Assembly: GCA_016748015.1 (NCBI GenBank)
Contig: JAAOMT010000009.1
Location: 1,527,020-1,591,019, forward strand
Reading direction: 5' to 3'
DNA: 64,000 nt
From: Geosiphon pyriformis
Taxonomy: Eukaryota > Glomeromycota > Glomeromycetes > Archaeosporales > Geosiphonaceae
Numbering within the stretch: position 1 is the stretch's first letter; each line of letters opens with the position of its first letter. The position numbers were made by a program, and so were the translations under genes. Positions 35,712 through 46,261 of this stretch are shown piece by piece. Under the pieces are notes generated by a model. The model ran no database searches. It was given only the letters and a program-made list of their open reading frames with translations, and was not told where the DNA came from.

Positions 35712-36770
35712 TTGACTTGTGGAGATATGCTACTGGAAGAATGCAATTGGATTGATGTAGCAATGAGAAGAGAAGTCTGCAATCAGATTTGCCAATATGC
35801 TTTATCAATTGTGGAAAAAGTAAAAAGAGAAACACCCTTTAATGCGGCATACAACAGTGCTCTTAACAAACTTTATTACTACTCCCATGATGCTGAGATG
35901 ATTTTCGACTTAGCAATGGCATTAATTAATGAAGCTACCAAAGAAGATATCTGTCAAATAAAGGAAGCAGAATACATTGAATACACCATGGAATTAGCTG
36001 GATTTGATTATGAAGATGAAGTAGAAGTCTACCACCAAATTGCAAGTCACACCTACCCAACCCAAGAAGCTCAAATTCAACAATTAGAGCAAATGAACAT
36101 TAGGCTATGTAAAGAATGCATTATGCCTTGTGATGAACAGTGGTGTTCTGAATACTACACTCTTAGCATCCCCTTGCCCAGCAAAAGTGATAAGAATAAA
36201 ATTGAATTTGGAGAATCTGAAGCAACAGAAGAAATTGAAACAACACCCATCTATTTTATCAAAAATCAGCCTGCCTTACAACTCAAATACTTCAACAACA
36301 ATGGACAAAGAATAAAACCCAAAAAAGCACATGAAATTGATGCTGGATATAACCTAAGATATCTAGACAAGGATATTCTTGTTCTCAAACCCAAATCTTT
36401 CACAAAAATCAACCTCAAAATTGCTCTCGAAATCCCACCAGGAGCAATGGTCCAAATTGCTTCACGATCATCATTGGCGAGCAAAGGAATTAATGTTAGA
36501 AAAGGAATCATAGATGTGGGATACACAGGAGATATTACAATCATGTTACAAAATGAAACCAATAAACCTTTCAAAATTGAACATGCTAAAAAAATTGCTC
36601 AAGCTATTTATTTACCCTTAATTAACATTTTGGGTTTACAATTAGTCAGTCAAAGAGAACAATTGAGAAAAAGTAAAAGAGGAACCAATGGTTTTGGTTC
36701 AACTGGACGATTCACAGTTTCAATAAACATAGCTCTTAATGAACAAAGTGAATCTTACCAAATTCTATGA
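35712..36770 (+). CDS. Element B dUTPase domain (352-residue open segment of Pol)
   Basis: The longest uninterrupted frame in the window, but a piece of the element's polyprotein and not a host gene: it is in frame with gag, protease and RT. Residues about 1-190 hold Cys pairs (CKECIMPCDEQWC) and acidic linkers. The dUTPase motifs follow in order: 1 EIDAGYNLRY (the usual second Asp is Asn), 2 MVQIASRSSLASKG, 3 GIIDVGYTGDI with the catalytic Asp and the Tyr, 4 KIAQAIYLPL, 5 RGTNGFGSTGR. The enzyme would convert dUTP to dUMP and pyrophosphate. The fold looks intact enough that activity is not excluded. Confidence 0.9.
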   Translation: MTCGDMLLEECNWIDVAMRREVCNQICQYALSIVEKVKRETPFNAAYNSALNKLYYYSHDAEMIFDLAMALINEATKEDICQIKEAEYIEYTMELAGFDYEDEVEVYHQIASHTYPTQEAQIQQLEQMNIRLCKECIMPCDEQWCSEYYTLSIPLPSKSDKNKIEFGESEATEEIETTPIYFIKNQPALQLKYFNNNGQRIKPKKAHEIDAGYNLRYLDKDILVLKPKSFTKINLKIALEIPPGAMVQIASRSSLASKGINVRKGIIDVGYTGDITIMLQNETNKPFKIEHAKKIAQAIYLPLINILGLQLVSQREQLRKSKRGTNGFGSTGRFTVSINIALNEQSESYQIL

Positions 36771-38549
36771 CTTCCACAACCAATTACTATTTCACTCTTT
36801 GGAGAACACCCTAAAATTTACACTTGTGAAAAGCCAACAACCACACAACAAATTTTTGAATCCAATGAACAAATCTGTTTGGAACATAATATCTCAATCT
36901 CAAACATTTACATCCCAGAAGGAACAAAGAAAGTTTGAGTTACTTTTTACAACCCCAATAATTACCTCATAGTTTTATTAAATAACTTAGAAATTGGAGT
37001 TATTCACAGTAATATATTTCAACAAGAGTTATCCCAAACAGTCCCCAATTTCTCTGAAATTATTGGACATTCACTACCAAAAATCAACCCAAATCCCAGC
37101 TCTGAAAACTACCATGTTGTCATGAAAAAACTATCTCGAATCAACATGAAACAACTTGAACCACAACAACAAAACCAGCTCAAAGAGTTAATTGCAGAAT
37201 TTGCTGATATTTTTGCCAAAAACAACAATGACTTAGGAAGAACCAATTTGGTTCAACATTAAATCTATACAGAAGATGCCAAACCAAGGTGACAACAAGC
37301 CTACCGAGTTGCTCTAGAAAGTCACCAATTTATCCGAGAAGAAGTACAATGGATGCTTAACAATGGACTTATTCAACCATTAATGAGTTCATGGGCCTTG
37401 CCTGTGGTTCTAGTTAAAAAGAAAAATGGAAAGATATGATTTTGTGTTGATTATTGACAACTCAACAGTGTCACTATTAGAGATGCCTACCTTCTTCTTC
37501 AAATTGATGACATGTTGGACACCCTTGGAAAATCCAAATACTTTTTGACATTAGATTTAGAAAGTGAATACTGGCAAGTTGCCATGGATCCCAAAAATCA
37601 CCCCAAAACAGCATTCACCACTCAAGGAGGAAATTACGAGTTCAATATAATGCCTTTTGGATTATGCAATGCACCAACAACATTCCAAAGACTCATGGAT
37701 GTTGTTTACCAAAGCTTCCTTTGGAAATCAGTAGTTGTCTACCTTGATGATACTGATGTTTATTCACCATCTTTTGAATTATACTTAAAACACTTGCGAG
37801 AAGTTTTTCAATGATTACAGAAAGCAGGATTGAAACTGAACATTGAAAAATACTACTTTGGAAAAACGAGTTTGGCTTTTCTTAGTCACATTGTTAGCAA
37901 AGATGGAATTAAACCAGACCCCGGAAAAATCAGTACTATCAAAAACTTCAAGACTTCACAAAATACCACAGAATTAAAAGGATTTATTGGATTAGCATCC
38001 TATTACCGAAAATTCATTAAAGGATTCTTAGAAATTGCAAAACTCCTTAACCAGCTCACTACTAAAAACGTCGAATACAAATGGACAGAAGAACACCAAA
38101 AAGCTTTTGAAATTCTCAAGGAAAAGCTGACAACAGCTCCAATTCTCACCTATCCAGACTTTAGTAACTGATTTCAACTAGCTACAGACACTTCTTATAC
38201 TGTCTTTGGTGCCATCTTATCACAATTAGATGACAATAGAAATAAGTGAGTAATCATTTATGCTAGCAGAACATTAAAACCAGCTGAGAAAAACTACTCT
38301 GCCACAGAACTAGAAACAGCAGCCATAATTTGGGCTCTACATCATTTCAATCTTTATCTTAGGCCTAAAGAATTTGACATTATTACTGATAATATTAGAC
38401 TTAAATGGCTTCAAAACAAAAACACTCAACTAAACGCAAAACAAACCTGATGGACAGGATTTTTAGCCAACTACCAATACATTATACACCACAAATCAGG
38501 AAAACTTCACACCAATATTGATTGTCTCTCAAGAATAAGGCAAGATTAG
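36771..38549 (+). pseudogene. Element B reverse transcriptase and RNase H
   Basis: In frame with the dUTPase. RT: SSWALPVVLVKKKNGKI, FCVDY near 37440, FLTLDLESEYWQVAM, FGLCNAPTTFQRLMD near 37660, and an intact YLDD at about 37739-37750, then FGKTSLAFLSHIVSKDGI. RNase H: LATDTSYTVFGAIL near 38180, YASRTLKPAEKNYSATELE near 38260-38320, IITDN near 38378, HTNIDCLS. Stops include TGA 37437 and 37455 at Arg-type positions (KIRFCVDYR expected), 37812, 38169, 38247 and 38448. The frame ends at TAG 38547-38549. Confidence 0.9.
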
Positions 38550-38595
38550 AATACAAAACCAACACCCATTTGAATTAACAACAAAACAACAAACA

Positions 38596-39981
38596 ATGAA
38601 CCCCGAAAACTACAACAATCTTAAACAATATTTGGAGACATTAACAATTCCAACAGATTGGTCTCCAGATGAAAAACATCGGTTACAACAACAAGCCAAG
38701 CAATACTTCTTACACAACAACATGATTTATTATTGAAACTTCAGAAACCCAAACAATCCACTCAGATTAATACAAGAACATAAAAAAGAAACCATTTTAT
38801 ATAATATGCACTCAGACTCTTTATTAACACACCTAGGAAAAGACAACACCACCCAGAGAACACTAGAATATTACTTTTGGCCTTAAATGAGAAAAGACAT
38901 TTATGAATACGTTAAGTCTTATGATAGTTGTCAAAGAAGAGAAGGAACTCACCTTACAAAACCTTTAAACCCAATTAAAGTTGGACAGCCTTTTGACCGA
39001 ATTAGTATTGATTTAGTTGGACCACTACCTATCACAAACCAAAGAAACCATTATATTGCAGTAACTGTAGACTATCTTACCAAATGGCCTAAAGCCAGAG
39101 CCATTCAATGAGCAGATGTGAAATCAGTAGCAAACTTCATCTACAAAAACATCATTTGTAGACATGAATGCCCAATAGAACTTTTATCTGATCAAGGAAC
39201 ACATTTTGTAAACAATTTAATCCAGAAAATTTGTGGATGATTTAATGTCAAGAGACCATTATCTTCACCCTACCATCCACAAACAAATAGACTTGTAGAA
39301 TGGTTCAACAGAACATTGTGTGAATCATTAACCAAAGTCTCAACCAATTTTGAGCAAGAATGGGATCTCTTTATTCCATCAGTGTTATTAGCATATAGAA
39401 CACTAAAACAAAATACCACAAAACACACACCATTTGATTTAACTTATGAAAGGACAGCAACATTACCAATTAGTTTCACAGTGGAAACATACCCAGCACA
39501 ACCAATCGATAAAAACAATTTCTAGGAAACACTACAATGAAGAGCCTACATTCTGCTTAGCACATTAGAAGAAAAACAACGAATAGCAGCCACCCATATT
39601 AAATACTCCCAAGCTCAACAAAAAAAACAGCATGACAACAAATTGCCTCCAGTTACCAATAGATTTAAAATTAGAAACAAAGTTCTCTTACACAGAACTA
39701 AAGCTGAAAAACAATGGAGTGGAAAATTTGAAAATAAATGAGATGGACCATTTTTTATTCATGAAGTCCTAGGCAACAGATCATACAAGCTAAGACTTGA
39801 TGACAAAGTCCTAGCAAAAGTTGCACATGGAGATCATTTGAAACACTATAATTCCAGAAACAATCCTAAACCATTAATTCCACAAATTGGTACACATTCC
39901 TCTTTAATCAATTCCGAAGATATTCCCTGAAATTTAGAACTAATAGTTGTCATTGAACAATCTTCCAACTTGAACACTTAA
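38596..39981 (+). pseudogene. Element B integrase ORF
   Basis: It begins at its own ATG 46 nt after the Pol stop, in another frame. Zinc domain: MHSDSLLTHLG and KSYDSCQRR, in which the first Cys of C-x2-C is Tyr. The catalytic triad is intact: Asp in SIDLVGPL (39007), Asp in LLSDQGTHF (39187), Glu in LVEWFN (39298). The GPY/F module GPFFIHEVLGNRSYKLR is near 39750-39800. Stops lie at Gln-, Trp- or Arg-type codons and no frameshift is visible. Confidence 0.88.
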
Positions 39982-40145
39982 TTCAAATTTATTATTATAG
40001 TTATCTCCTTATAATTTAGAAACAATCTCACAAAAACAAAACAAAAATAACATAAAAACCCATACACCAAAAATAATTTTCTTTTATTTTCAAATCTTTT
40101 ATAATGATTATTTCTCAAAACATTTAACAATTATCTCAAAAACTA

Positions 40146-40823
40146 ATGTTAGCTTTAAAAACAATACCTGAATTATCTATTACTGTTACTGGAAACCACA
40201 TTAATTATACCCAAACAGAAGTAGTTACAAATTTAGCCCCAAATGCACAAAAATATCACCTGTATAAAAAGAACACAAGAAATTATTCTGGAATTCACCT
40301 GCCAGAACTTTTAAAGCTTGCTTTAAGAGAAAACTTAATGCTCACTCCTATTAGTATTCCACCGAATGCTACTATTCAACAAAAACTTCAACTGTGTCTT
40401 AATGAAGAAAACTATGACTATACTCCAATATATAGATATTTCTACATTAGAAAAACACTTCATAAACAAAAATGAGAGCTTACAGCAGCAAACTTCACAA
40501 AAGAAGCTATTCAGAAACAACTCTACAATGAATTCAAGACAACAGCTGAACCTACAAACAGTCATTATAAACTAAGAGCTGCTCTTAGACTTTATGATTT
40601 ATTTCACACCTGTGAAAACGTTCTACAAAACCCAATTTTACAGCCTTTGAAGATTCAATATATTGAAAAGCTCACAGAACTAAAATTTCAACAATTTTCA
40701 GACCAAATTTCTTCAATAATTTTGGATTACTATCTGGAAATTACAGACAGTACTTGAACTTTAATAGAGCTCAGTCTTGAGAAGGAAGTTATGTTACCAG
40801 ACAAAATTAGAGATATTGTTTAG
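40146..40823 (+). pseudogene. Element B accessory ORF after integrase, unknown
   Basis: ATG 40146; about 225 codons in one frame with stops at 40473 and near 40758 (Trp-type TGA). It reads through the polypurine tract into the 3' LTR and ends at TAG 40821-40823. Visible: HLPELLKLALRENLMLTPIS, YDYTPIYRYFYIRKTLHKQ, LRAALRLYDLFHTCENVL. It looks soluble and helical, with no signal peptide or membrane span, so it is not an obvious envelope gene. No family recognised. Confidence 0.6.
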
Positions 40824-41780
40824 CATGAAATTACCCTTATAAATCTTATCATTAATTAGCATATATTATCATTTCAAATTATCACTTATTACATTAGCAA
40901 AATGTCCAAAATTATCATTTAATTAATAACCCAATTTGTACATAACACAAATGTAACCTAAGTGTGATGATCAATCATGCAATGCCCCAAAATATGTAAC
41001 ATTCAAAAGTTTGCCAAAATTTGTAGAAATTCGCCAAAATAATTAATAGTTTACTGAGATATCTAATAGTTCACAGAAATAACTTGTAGTTTGCCAAAAT
41101 GTATCTTTAGTTCAGCAAAATTGTAGAAAAGAGCAAAGTTTAAGTTCATAGAATAGTGTTACGACAAGTTGTATAAAAAAAAAGCTTCTTTCTTCGAGAA
41201 AATGTATCTTACTTCAGATTTAACAATTAAAATCATCTTTTATATACAAAAACGAAATAAATATCAAATAATTTAAAAAATCAAATCCTTAATTATTTTC
41301 CTTTTGAAATTAACCAATCCCTACTAAACAGTTTGAAATTGATTAGCTACTAATTTCAGTAAACTGTTAAAACACTTCCAGGCCTGAATTCAAAATGACT
41401 TTAATAAATCAATTCCTCATTTCTTTTTCTTTTCTTTTCTTTTCTTTTCTTTTCTTTTATTATTCTAATCATTAAGGTAGCCTACAAACAAGAATTTCTG
41501 TAAAAGAGTTGACTTTCACAGCAAAGTAACTACACATTTTTAGTGAGCTTCCAGATGAGCATTTCCTGGAAAAGAGTTGACGTTTACTACAACGTAACTA
41601 TACAAAACACCTTGCACAGAATTGGCCATTCTACTATAAGCCCAGCAGTTCGAATTATAGGAAATAATTCAAAGAGATAAATTCAGTTATCGGAGGTTCA
41701 AACACTTCCCATAGTCATAAATTAACAGCATTACAACAAACATACAAGAGCTAAGAAGAGACCAAAAACCTTCAGTAATA
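40792..41780 (+). repeat. Element B 3' LTR (989 bp)
   Basis: Starts TGTTACCAGACA, ends CTTCAGTAATA. Near 41421-41458 it has an expanded TTTTC array where the 5' LTR has an irregular T-rich stretch, which explains part of the length difference. Confidence 0.92.
41421..41458 (+). repeat. (TTTTC)n microsatellite in the element B 3' LTR
   Basis: Seven to eight near-perfect TTTTC units. The other two family B LTRs carry only short T-rich runs here, so the expansion arose in this copy after insertion. Confidence 0.85.
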
Positions 41781-42341
41781 GCAAATTGAATGAGTATGGA
41801 TTCAATATGCAAGATCAGTTTTATAAAATATCTCAGTCGCTATTCTTTTCAAAAGATAACAAGGAAATCTGAAGGTAAAGGGATAGTTTGTACTGTCAAC
41901 AATTAATTACCACTGGTATAATTCTATGCCTTACATTGGCACTCTTAGAATTCAATATCAGGTATCAACTTGTGCTTTTCAGGCACATTTATTCAAATAA
42001 TCTTCAAATGTTACAATTATATACGTCAAGAAAAGGCCAACAAGTAATTTTTTATCTTTAAGATGTTCAGATACTTGAAGATAAGGAAAAAAAAATTAGT
42101 GATAAGAAAAGGATTGAGATGAAAGTTGTTATTTTATTTATTCTTGATTATTCAGATGCTTGTTATTACATGCTTTTCTACAGCTAAGAGATTCATTGCT
42201 TATATAGCTATCAAAAGTGGTCAATGATCAGATCAATAATCAGGTCAATAATCACTATTTAAAAATAGAGTGGCTAATTATATGACATCAGTGGCTAATA
42301 CATATGATAACTAATAAAAACTATGAGTTTCAACCGTAACA
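41781..42341 (-). repeat. Truncated inverted LTR of family C
   Basis: Reverse complement of the family C LTR: on the minus strand it starts TGTTACGGTTGAAAC (42341) and stays collinear to the TTGAATTCATAC-like block, where it abuts the element B 3' LTR. About 90 bp of the LTR 3' end are missing. It has only three 12-bp units where the full C LTRs have nine. Confidence 0.88.
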
Positions 42342-42790
42342 ATATATAATACAATAGCAGCATTGGCACTAAGCCCAATCTTGATGACTAATAAGATTTT
42401 TGTATGTGATTTGAATTTTTTAGCTTGTAAAAAATGTTGCAAATAAAAGTTAATAGAAAAAAGTGGCAAAGAGCCATATATTAGAAATTATTACTATCAA
42501 ACAATTGGCAATAGTTGTTAAAGCTCTATGAAATCTATTAAGTGATTTCCTTTTTAATAGCTAATAGATACCTCAACTGTGTGTTTAAATAATAGAACTG
42601 GGTGAAGTTTAAGATCTTATAAGACATGTATCAACAAAAGAGCTTGATTCATAATCTTTATATTATAGCCTTAGACAAGAATCTTGCCAAATATTACATT
42701 AAACAATATGAGCATTAGTGCTACAATAACCATGATTTATATTTTACACAACTCTCAGACTGCATATATCAAAATTATTATCCACCATAG
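42342..42790. other. Unassigned AT-rich segment left of element C
   Basis: About 450 bp without convincing ORF, RNA gene or LTR similarity. It is the left flank of element C; its right continuation is at 50523 after the ATAG duplication. Confidence 0.6.
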
Positions 42791-43517
42791 TGTTATGGTT
42801 GAAACCTATATTTTTTATTAATTATCACATGTATTAGCTATTAATGTTATATAATTAGCCACTCTATTTTTAGATAGTAATTATTGACTTAATCAATGAC
42901 CTGATTATTGACCTGATCATTGACTTAATCATTGATTTGATCATTAACCTAATTATTAACCTAGTCGTTGATTTGATTATTGACCATTTTTAATAGCTAT
43001 ATAAGTGATGAATCTCTTAGCTGTAAAAAAATATGTAAGAATCAAAAGAAATAAAAGAAATAAAATAACAACTTCATCTCAATCATTCTCTTATCACTAA
43101 TTTTTCTTTCTCTACCTTCAAGTATCTGAACATTTTGGGATAAAAGATTACTTGTTGGTTATTCTTTAATTTTTTCCTGAAATGTGTAATTGTAGCATTT
43201 GAAGATTATTAAATAAAATGTAACTGAAGAGTATATTTGATACCTAATATTAAATTCTAAGAGTGCCAACATGAGGCATAGAATTATACCAGTATATGAT
43301 TATTTGTTGACAGTATAAACTATCTCTCTATCTTTAGATTTTCTGGTTATCTTTTGAAAAGTATAGTTACTGAGATATTTTATAAGACTGATCTTATATA
43401 TTGAATTCATACTTATTCAATTTACTCTTTGAAGTTGAATTCTCTTTGATTTTTTTTATCACCCTACAATTTTGTTTTTCTTTGCTATCCATTAGCTTGT
43501 TACTCCAACTCATAACA
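42791..43517 (+). repeat. Element C 5' LTR (727 bp)
   Basis: Starts TGTTATGGTTGAAAC and ends CAACTCATAACA. It contains nine 12-bp tandem units at 42880-42987 and a TATA-like AGCTATATAAGTGATG near 43000. A degraded primer site, TAGTGCTTCTTGTGAG, follows at 43524 (TGGTGCTC expected). Confidence 0.93.
42880..42987 (+). repeat. Nine 12-bp tandem units in the family C LTR
   Basis: The consensus is close to ATTATTGACCTG, with units alternating ATTATT or ATCATT starts and GACCTG, GACTTA, AACCTA or GATTTG ends. The 3' LTR has nine units at 49885-49992 and the inverted partial LTR only three (near 42221-42258). Position in U3, upstream of the TATA-like box, suits an enhancer array; this is inferred. 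Confidence 0.85.
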
Positions 43518-43599
43518 TAAAAGTAGTGCTTCTTGTGAGGTTGTTAAAATCCACTTTGTTTCTTATTATATGGGTGATTATTTATATCTGTCACAACAA

Positions 43600-45003
43600 T
43601 TAGAAGAACACTTTGAAGCACACAACAAAAACAATTTAGATTTTATTGAACTCAATTTTTTGCTCTTCTGCTTGATTTGCTTCCCCATTGAAAAACAATT
43701 TAGTAGACAATTCCAAAATTTTTAGAACTGGTTCCTGAATGAGCATTTAGCTGAAACTTACACAATCTATACAATTTATTACTTTGACTAAGCTTATCTT
43801 GAAGACAACTTTAAAGAAAAAAACAACAGCATCAATCAACTTTTATACTTCACAATCTTTGAACAACAGCCCCCTGATTTCGAATATCTGAATCATTAAA
43901 TCCACATTTGAATTGCTGTCCATCAATCAACTAAAACTTCTTTTGAAACAGAAAAAGAAAGCTACCAAACTGCTCCTGTTTTTGATCTTTTATCAAGTAA
44001 ATCAGATTTATCTACACAAACAGTTACTTCTAAACCAATGGTTAATGATTCTATGCAACAAAACATTCTGATTACCCTTCAAGGCATACAAACTGCTTTA
44101 GAGCAAAGAAACAATACCCTATTATCATTATTCAGAAACAATGCATAAGATCTAATTGAATAGTTGGATGACTTTAAAAAAGCTACTACAGCCAACCAAT
44201 ATAATAATAAATACAAGTTTCAAATTGTTGGTGGCTATCTTCAAGACTCTTTTGCTACTTGGTTCTCACAAGAAACCAATGCCAATGCTTAACAAAGAAT
44301 TATTAGATGAGCACCAGCAAATGCTAAAGAAGACAACATCTCTTTTACTACCCAGTTTGAAATGAAATTTAAAACCCCTATTTTGATATCTAAATGGCAC
44401 ATGGAACTAGAAAAAAAAATCCAAGGTCCTGGTAAAGTGGTAACTAAATATGTCAAAGTCATCAAAAAGTTAATTAAAAGAGTAGACTTTGGAAGAAACT
44501 AGACAAAAGAGCAAAAGATTTATTTCTTTACAAAAAGATTGAAAACAGATTTGTCATATGCTCTTTGGCCTCTCCTGGTCCTAAAAAACAATTCTACAAT
44601 AGATATGGCCATTAAACTAACTCAACAAATTGAAGACAATCAAAAGATGCACTTGGAATTCACTCTTTCAGTTTTTGCTTCTGTTTCTGTTATGGCCTCT
44701 GCTTCTCAAATGACTGCTACCTTTTTTGCTGCCCAAACTCAAGATCCAAATGAACAGTTAATAGATAAACTCACTGCTAATCTTGTCTGGTTACTGGAAC
44801 TTTTAGCCCAAGCAGTCAAAGAGAATCAATAACTACAAAGACTCAGATTTGAATCTCATTTTAATTAGCCCCAACAACCTCCTTATTAAAAACAACCAAA
44901 TCGTGGTCCACCTGTGTGTTATTACTGTGGATTAACTAAACATTTCTCTAGAGATTGCAACAATCTTCTTTTGCTTCCTCTAGCTCCCAAAAACAATGAC
45001 AAT
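43600..45003 (+). pseudogene. Element C gag
   Basis: Gag-like region: IQTALEQRNNTLLSL, FKKATTANQYNNKYKFQIVGGYL, ATWFSQETNAN, FTTQFEMKFKTPI, FFTKRLKTDLSYALWPL, and a longer open part at 44539-44832. The zinc knuckle CYYCGLTKHFSRDC near 44928-44970 is intact. The N-terminal part is interrupted by several TAA, TAG and TGA codons. Confidence 0.8.
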
Positions 45004-45394
45004 TAAAACAACCAACATTAATTTCTTTGAAAAAGATCCCCTAGTTGAAGCCACTGTTTATTAGTCTTTAAACTAGTAGGTGTACTTCCAAAGGGTAATA
45101 GTGCAAGCCAACCAGAAAAAAATCTCTTTTACACTTTTAACCTAACTAATGATGACCATAATATAGATGAACTAGCAATTAACACTTCTGACTTAACAAA
45201 AAAGAAGAAAAAAGCCAAGATTGATTTTGTTCTAAATTTCAACTTCTACTGCTAATAACAATAAGCCATCAAAGGCTAAAGTTTTTAAGAATTCTTCAAA
45301 GTTAGAACTTCCAAAAATAGTACAAAAATCTGGTCCTTATTGTGTTATCAAAGATCTTATAAAAACATCTGCTTATATTATTTTTGGCCAATTA

Positions 45395-46100
45395 ATGACC
45401 TATTCCCAATTCAGAAAAAATCTTTGCAAATCTTTGATTCTTAAGAAAAAGACACCAAAAATCAACAAGTGCCTACACCAAGCTGGACTTGCTAATAACA
45501 GCAATGTTACCTTTCTTATTTGTAAAGCCCAAGTGGTTGGTTACTTTATTGATCTGATTCTGGATAGTAAATTATCTGTTAGCATTATTGTCAAATACTT
45601 TTTAAAAGCAATCGGCAGAAAAATTGATGAATTATTCACAAGACCAATGACCAATATACATGATGACAAGAAAAAAGATCTGGGCATAGCCAAAGCTGTT
45701 TCTATCCAAATCAATGGCATTAGCATTAAAACTAACATAAAAGTATCTGAAGTAAAAAAATATACCATAATAGTTGACAATAAATGACTCAAGAAAGCAA
45801 AAGTCTTGTTTAATTATAAACTTTGTAAGCTAATCATCAGATGTGGTGAAAAGTCCATTGTGGTTAAATGCTGTTATTGGACAACCTCTCCAGTATCTAA
45901 GCAAAACCAAAAAGAAGAACAATTAAATAAATCAGATGATGATAAGAGCAATAAAAAAGAAGATTAAAAAGAACAAAAAAAAACTGCTGAACTTGTCTAT
46001 ACTATCTTTACCAGTAATGGCAAACCACTGGACAATGTTAAAGCTGACAAAAAAGGAATTATAATAAAAGACAAGCTAATTTGCTGGCCTTATTATGATA
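45395..46100 (+). pseudogene. Element C protease region
   Basis: The open segment 45395-45787 contains VGYFIDLILDSKLSVSIIVKY, a retropepsin-like D-S-(G) motif in which the catalytic Asp is kept and Gly is Lys. It is followed by beta-rich VSIQINGISIKTNIKVSEVKKY. A Lys-rich linker leads to a Cys-containing stretch and then RT. Same frame as RT. Confidence 0.68.
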
Positions 46101-46261
46101 TCCTTAGAAAAATTTTTGATAGAAAATCTGACAAAAAAGCAAAATACAGTTATTGGTAATATGGCTTTTGTGCCAGGTACTAATGTAATAAACTTTTATA
46201 TTCCCCTAGTGATAAATACAAGTTCTGTCTAATCTATTACAAAGATTGTGAGCCAATTAGT

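Larger units (their letters stand above)
31890..41780 (+). mobile_element. Ty3/Gypsy LTR retrotransposon, family B
   Basis: A 9.9-kb element with LTRs of 978 and 989 bp (TGTTAT or TGTTACCAG ... GTAACA or GTAATA). It holds gag, protease, Cys-rich region, dUTPase, RT-RNase H, separate integrase and a 3' accessory ORF. From 33126 to 38549 one frame is kept without a visible indel. No matching target duplication is found (left CCAT, right GCAA), so one end was probably altered after insertion. A second family B LTR lies inside element A. Confidence 0.93.

Noticed and set aside
35712-36770. Free-standing host dUTPase gene
   Set aside because: It is in the same frame as gag, protease and RT of element B, lies between its LTRs, has Cys-rich leader sequence shared with element A, and lacks introns.
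27-39981. Frequent in-frame TGA at Trp positions could mean that TGA codes for tryptophan
   Set aside because: TAA and TAG also occur at Gln and Trp positions, and the host genes here use TGG for Trp and end with ordinary stops (TBCE ends in TGA). Decay by C-to-T and G-to-A changes explains all of it.
42880-42987. CRISPR-like repeat array
   Set aside because: Units are contiguous 12-mers without spacers, inside an LTR, in a eukaryotic sequence.
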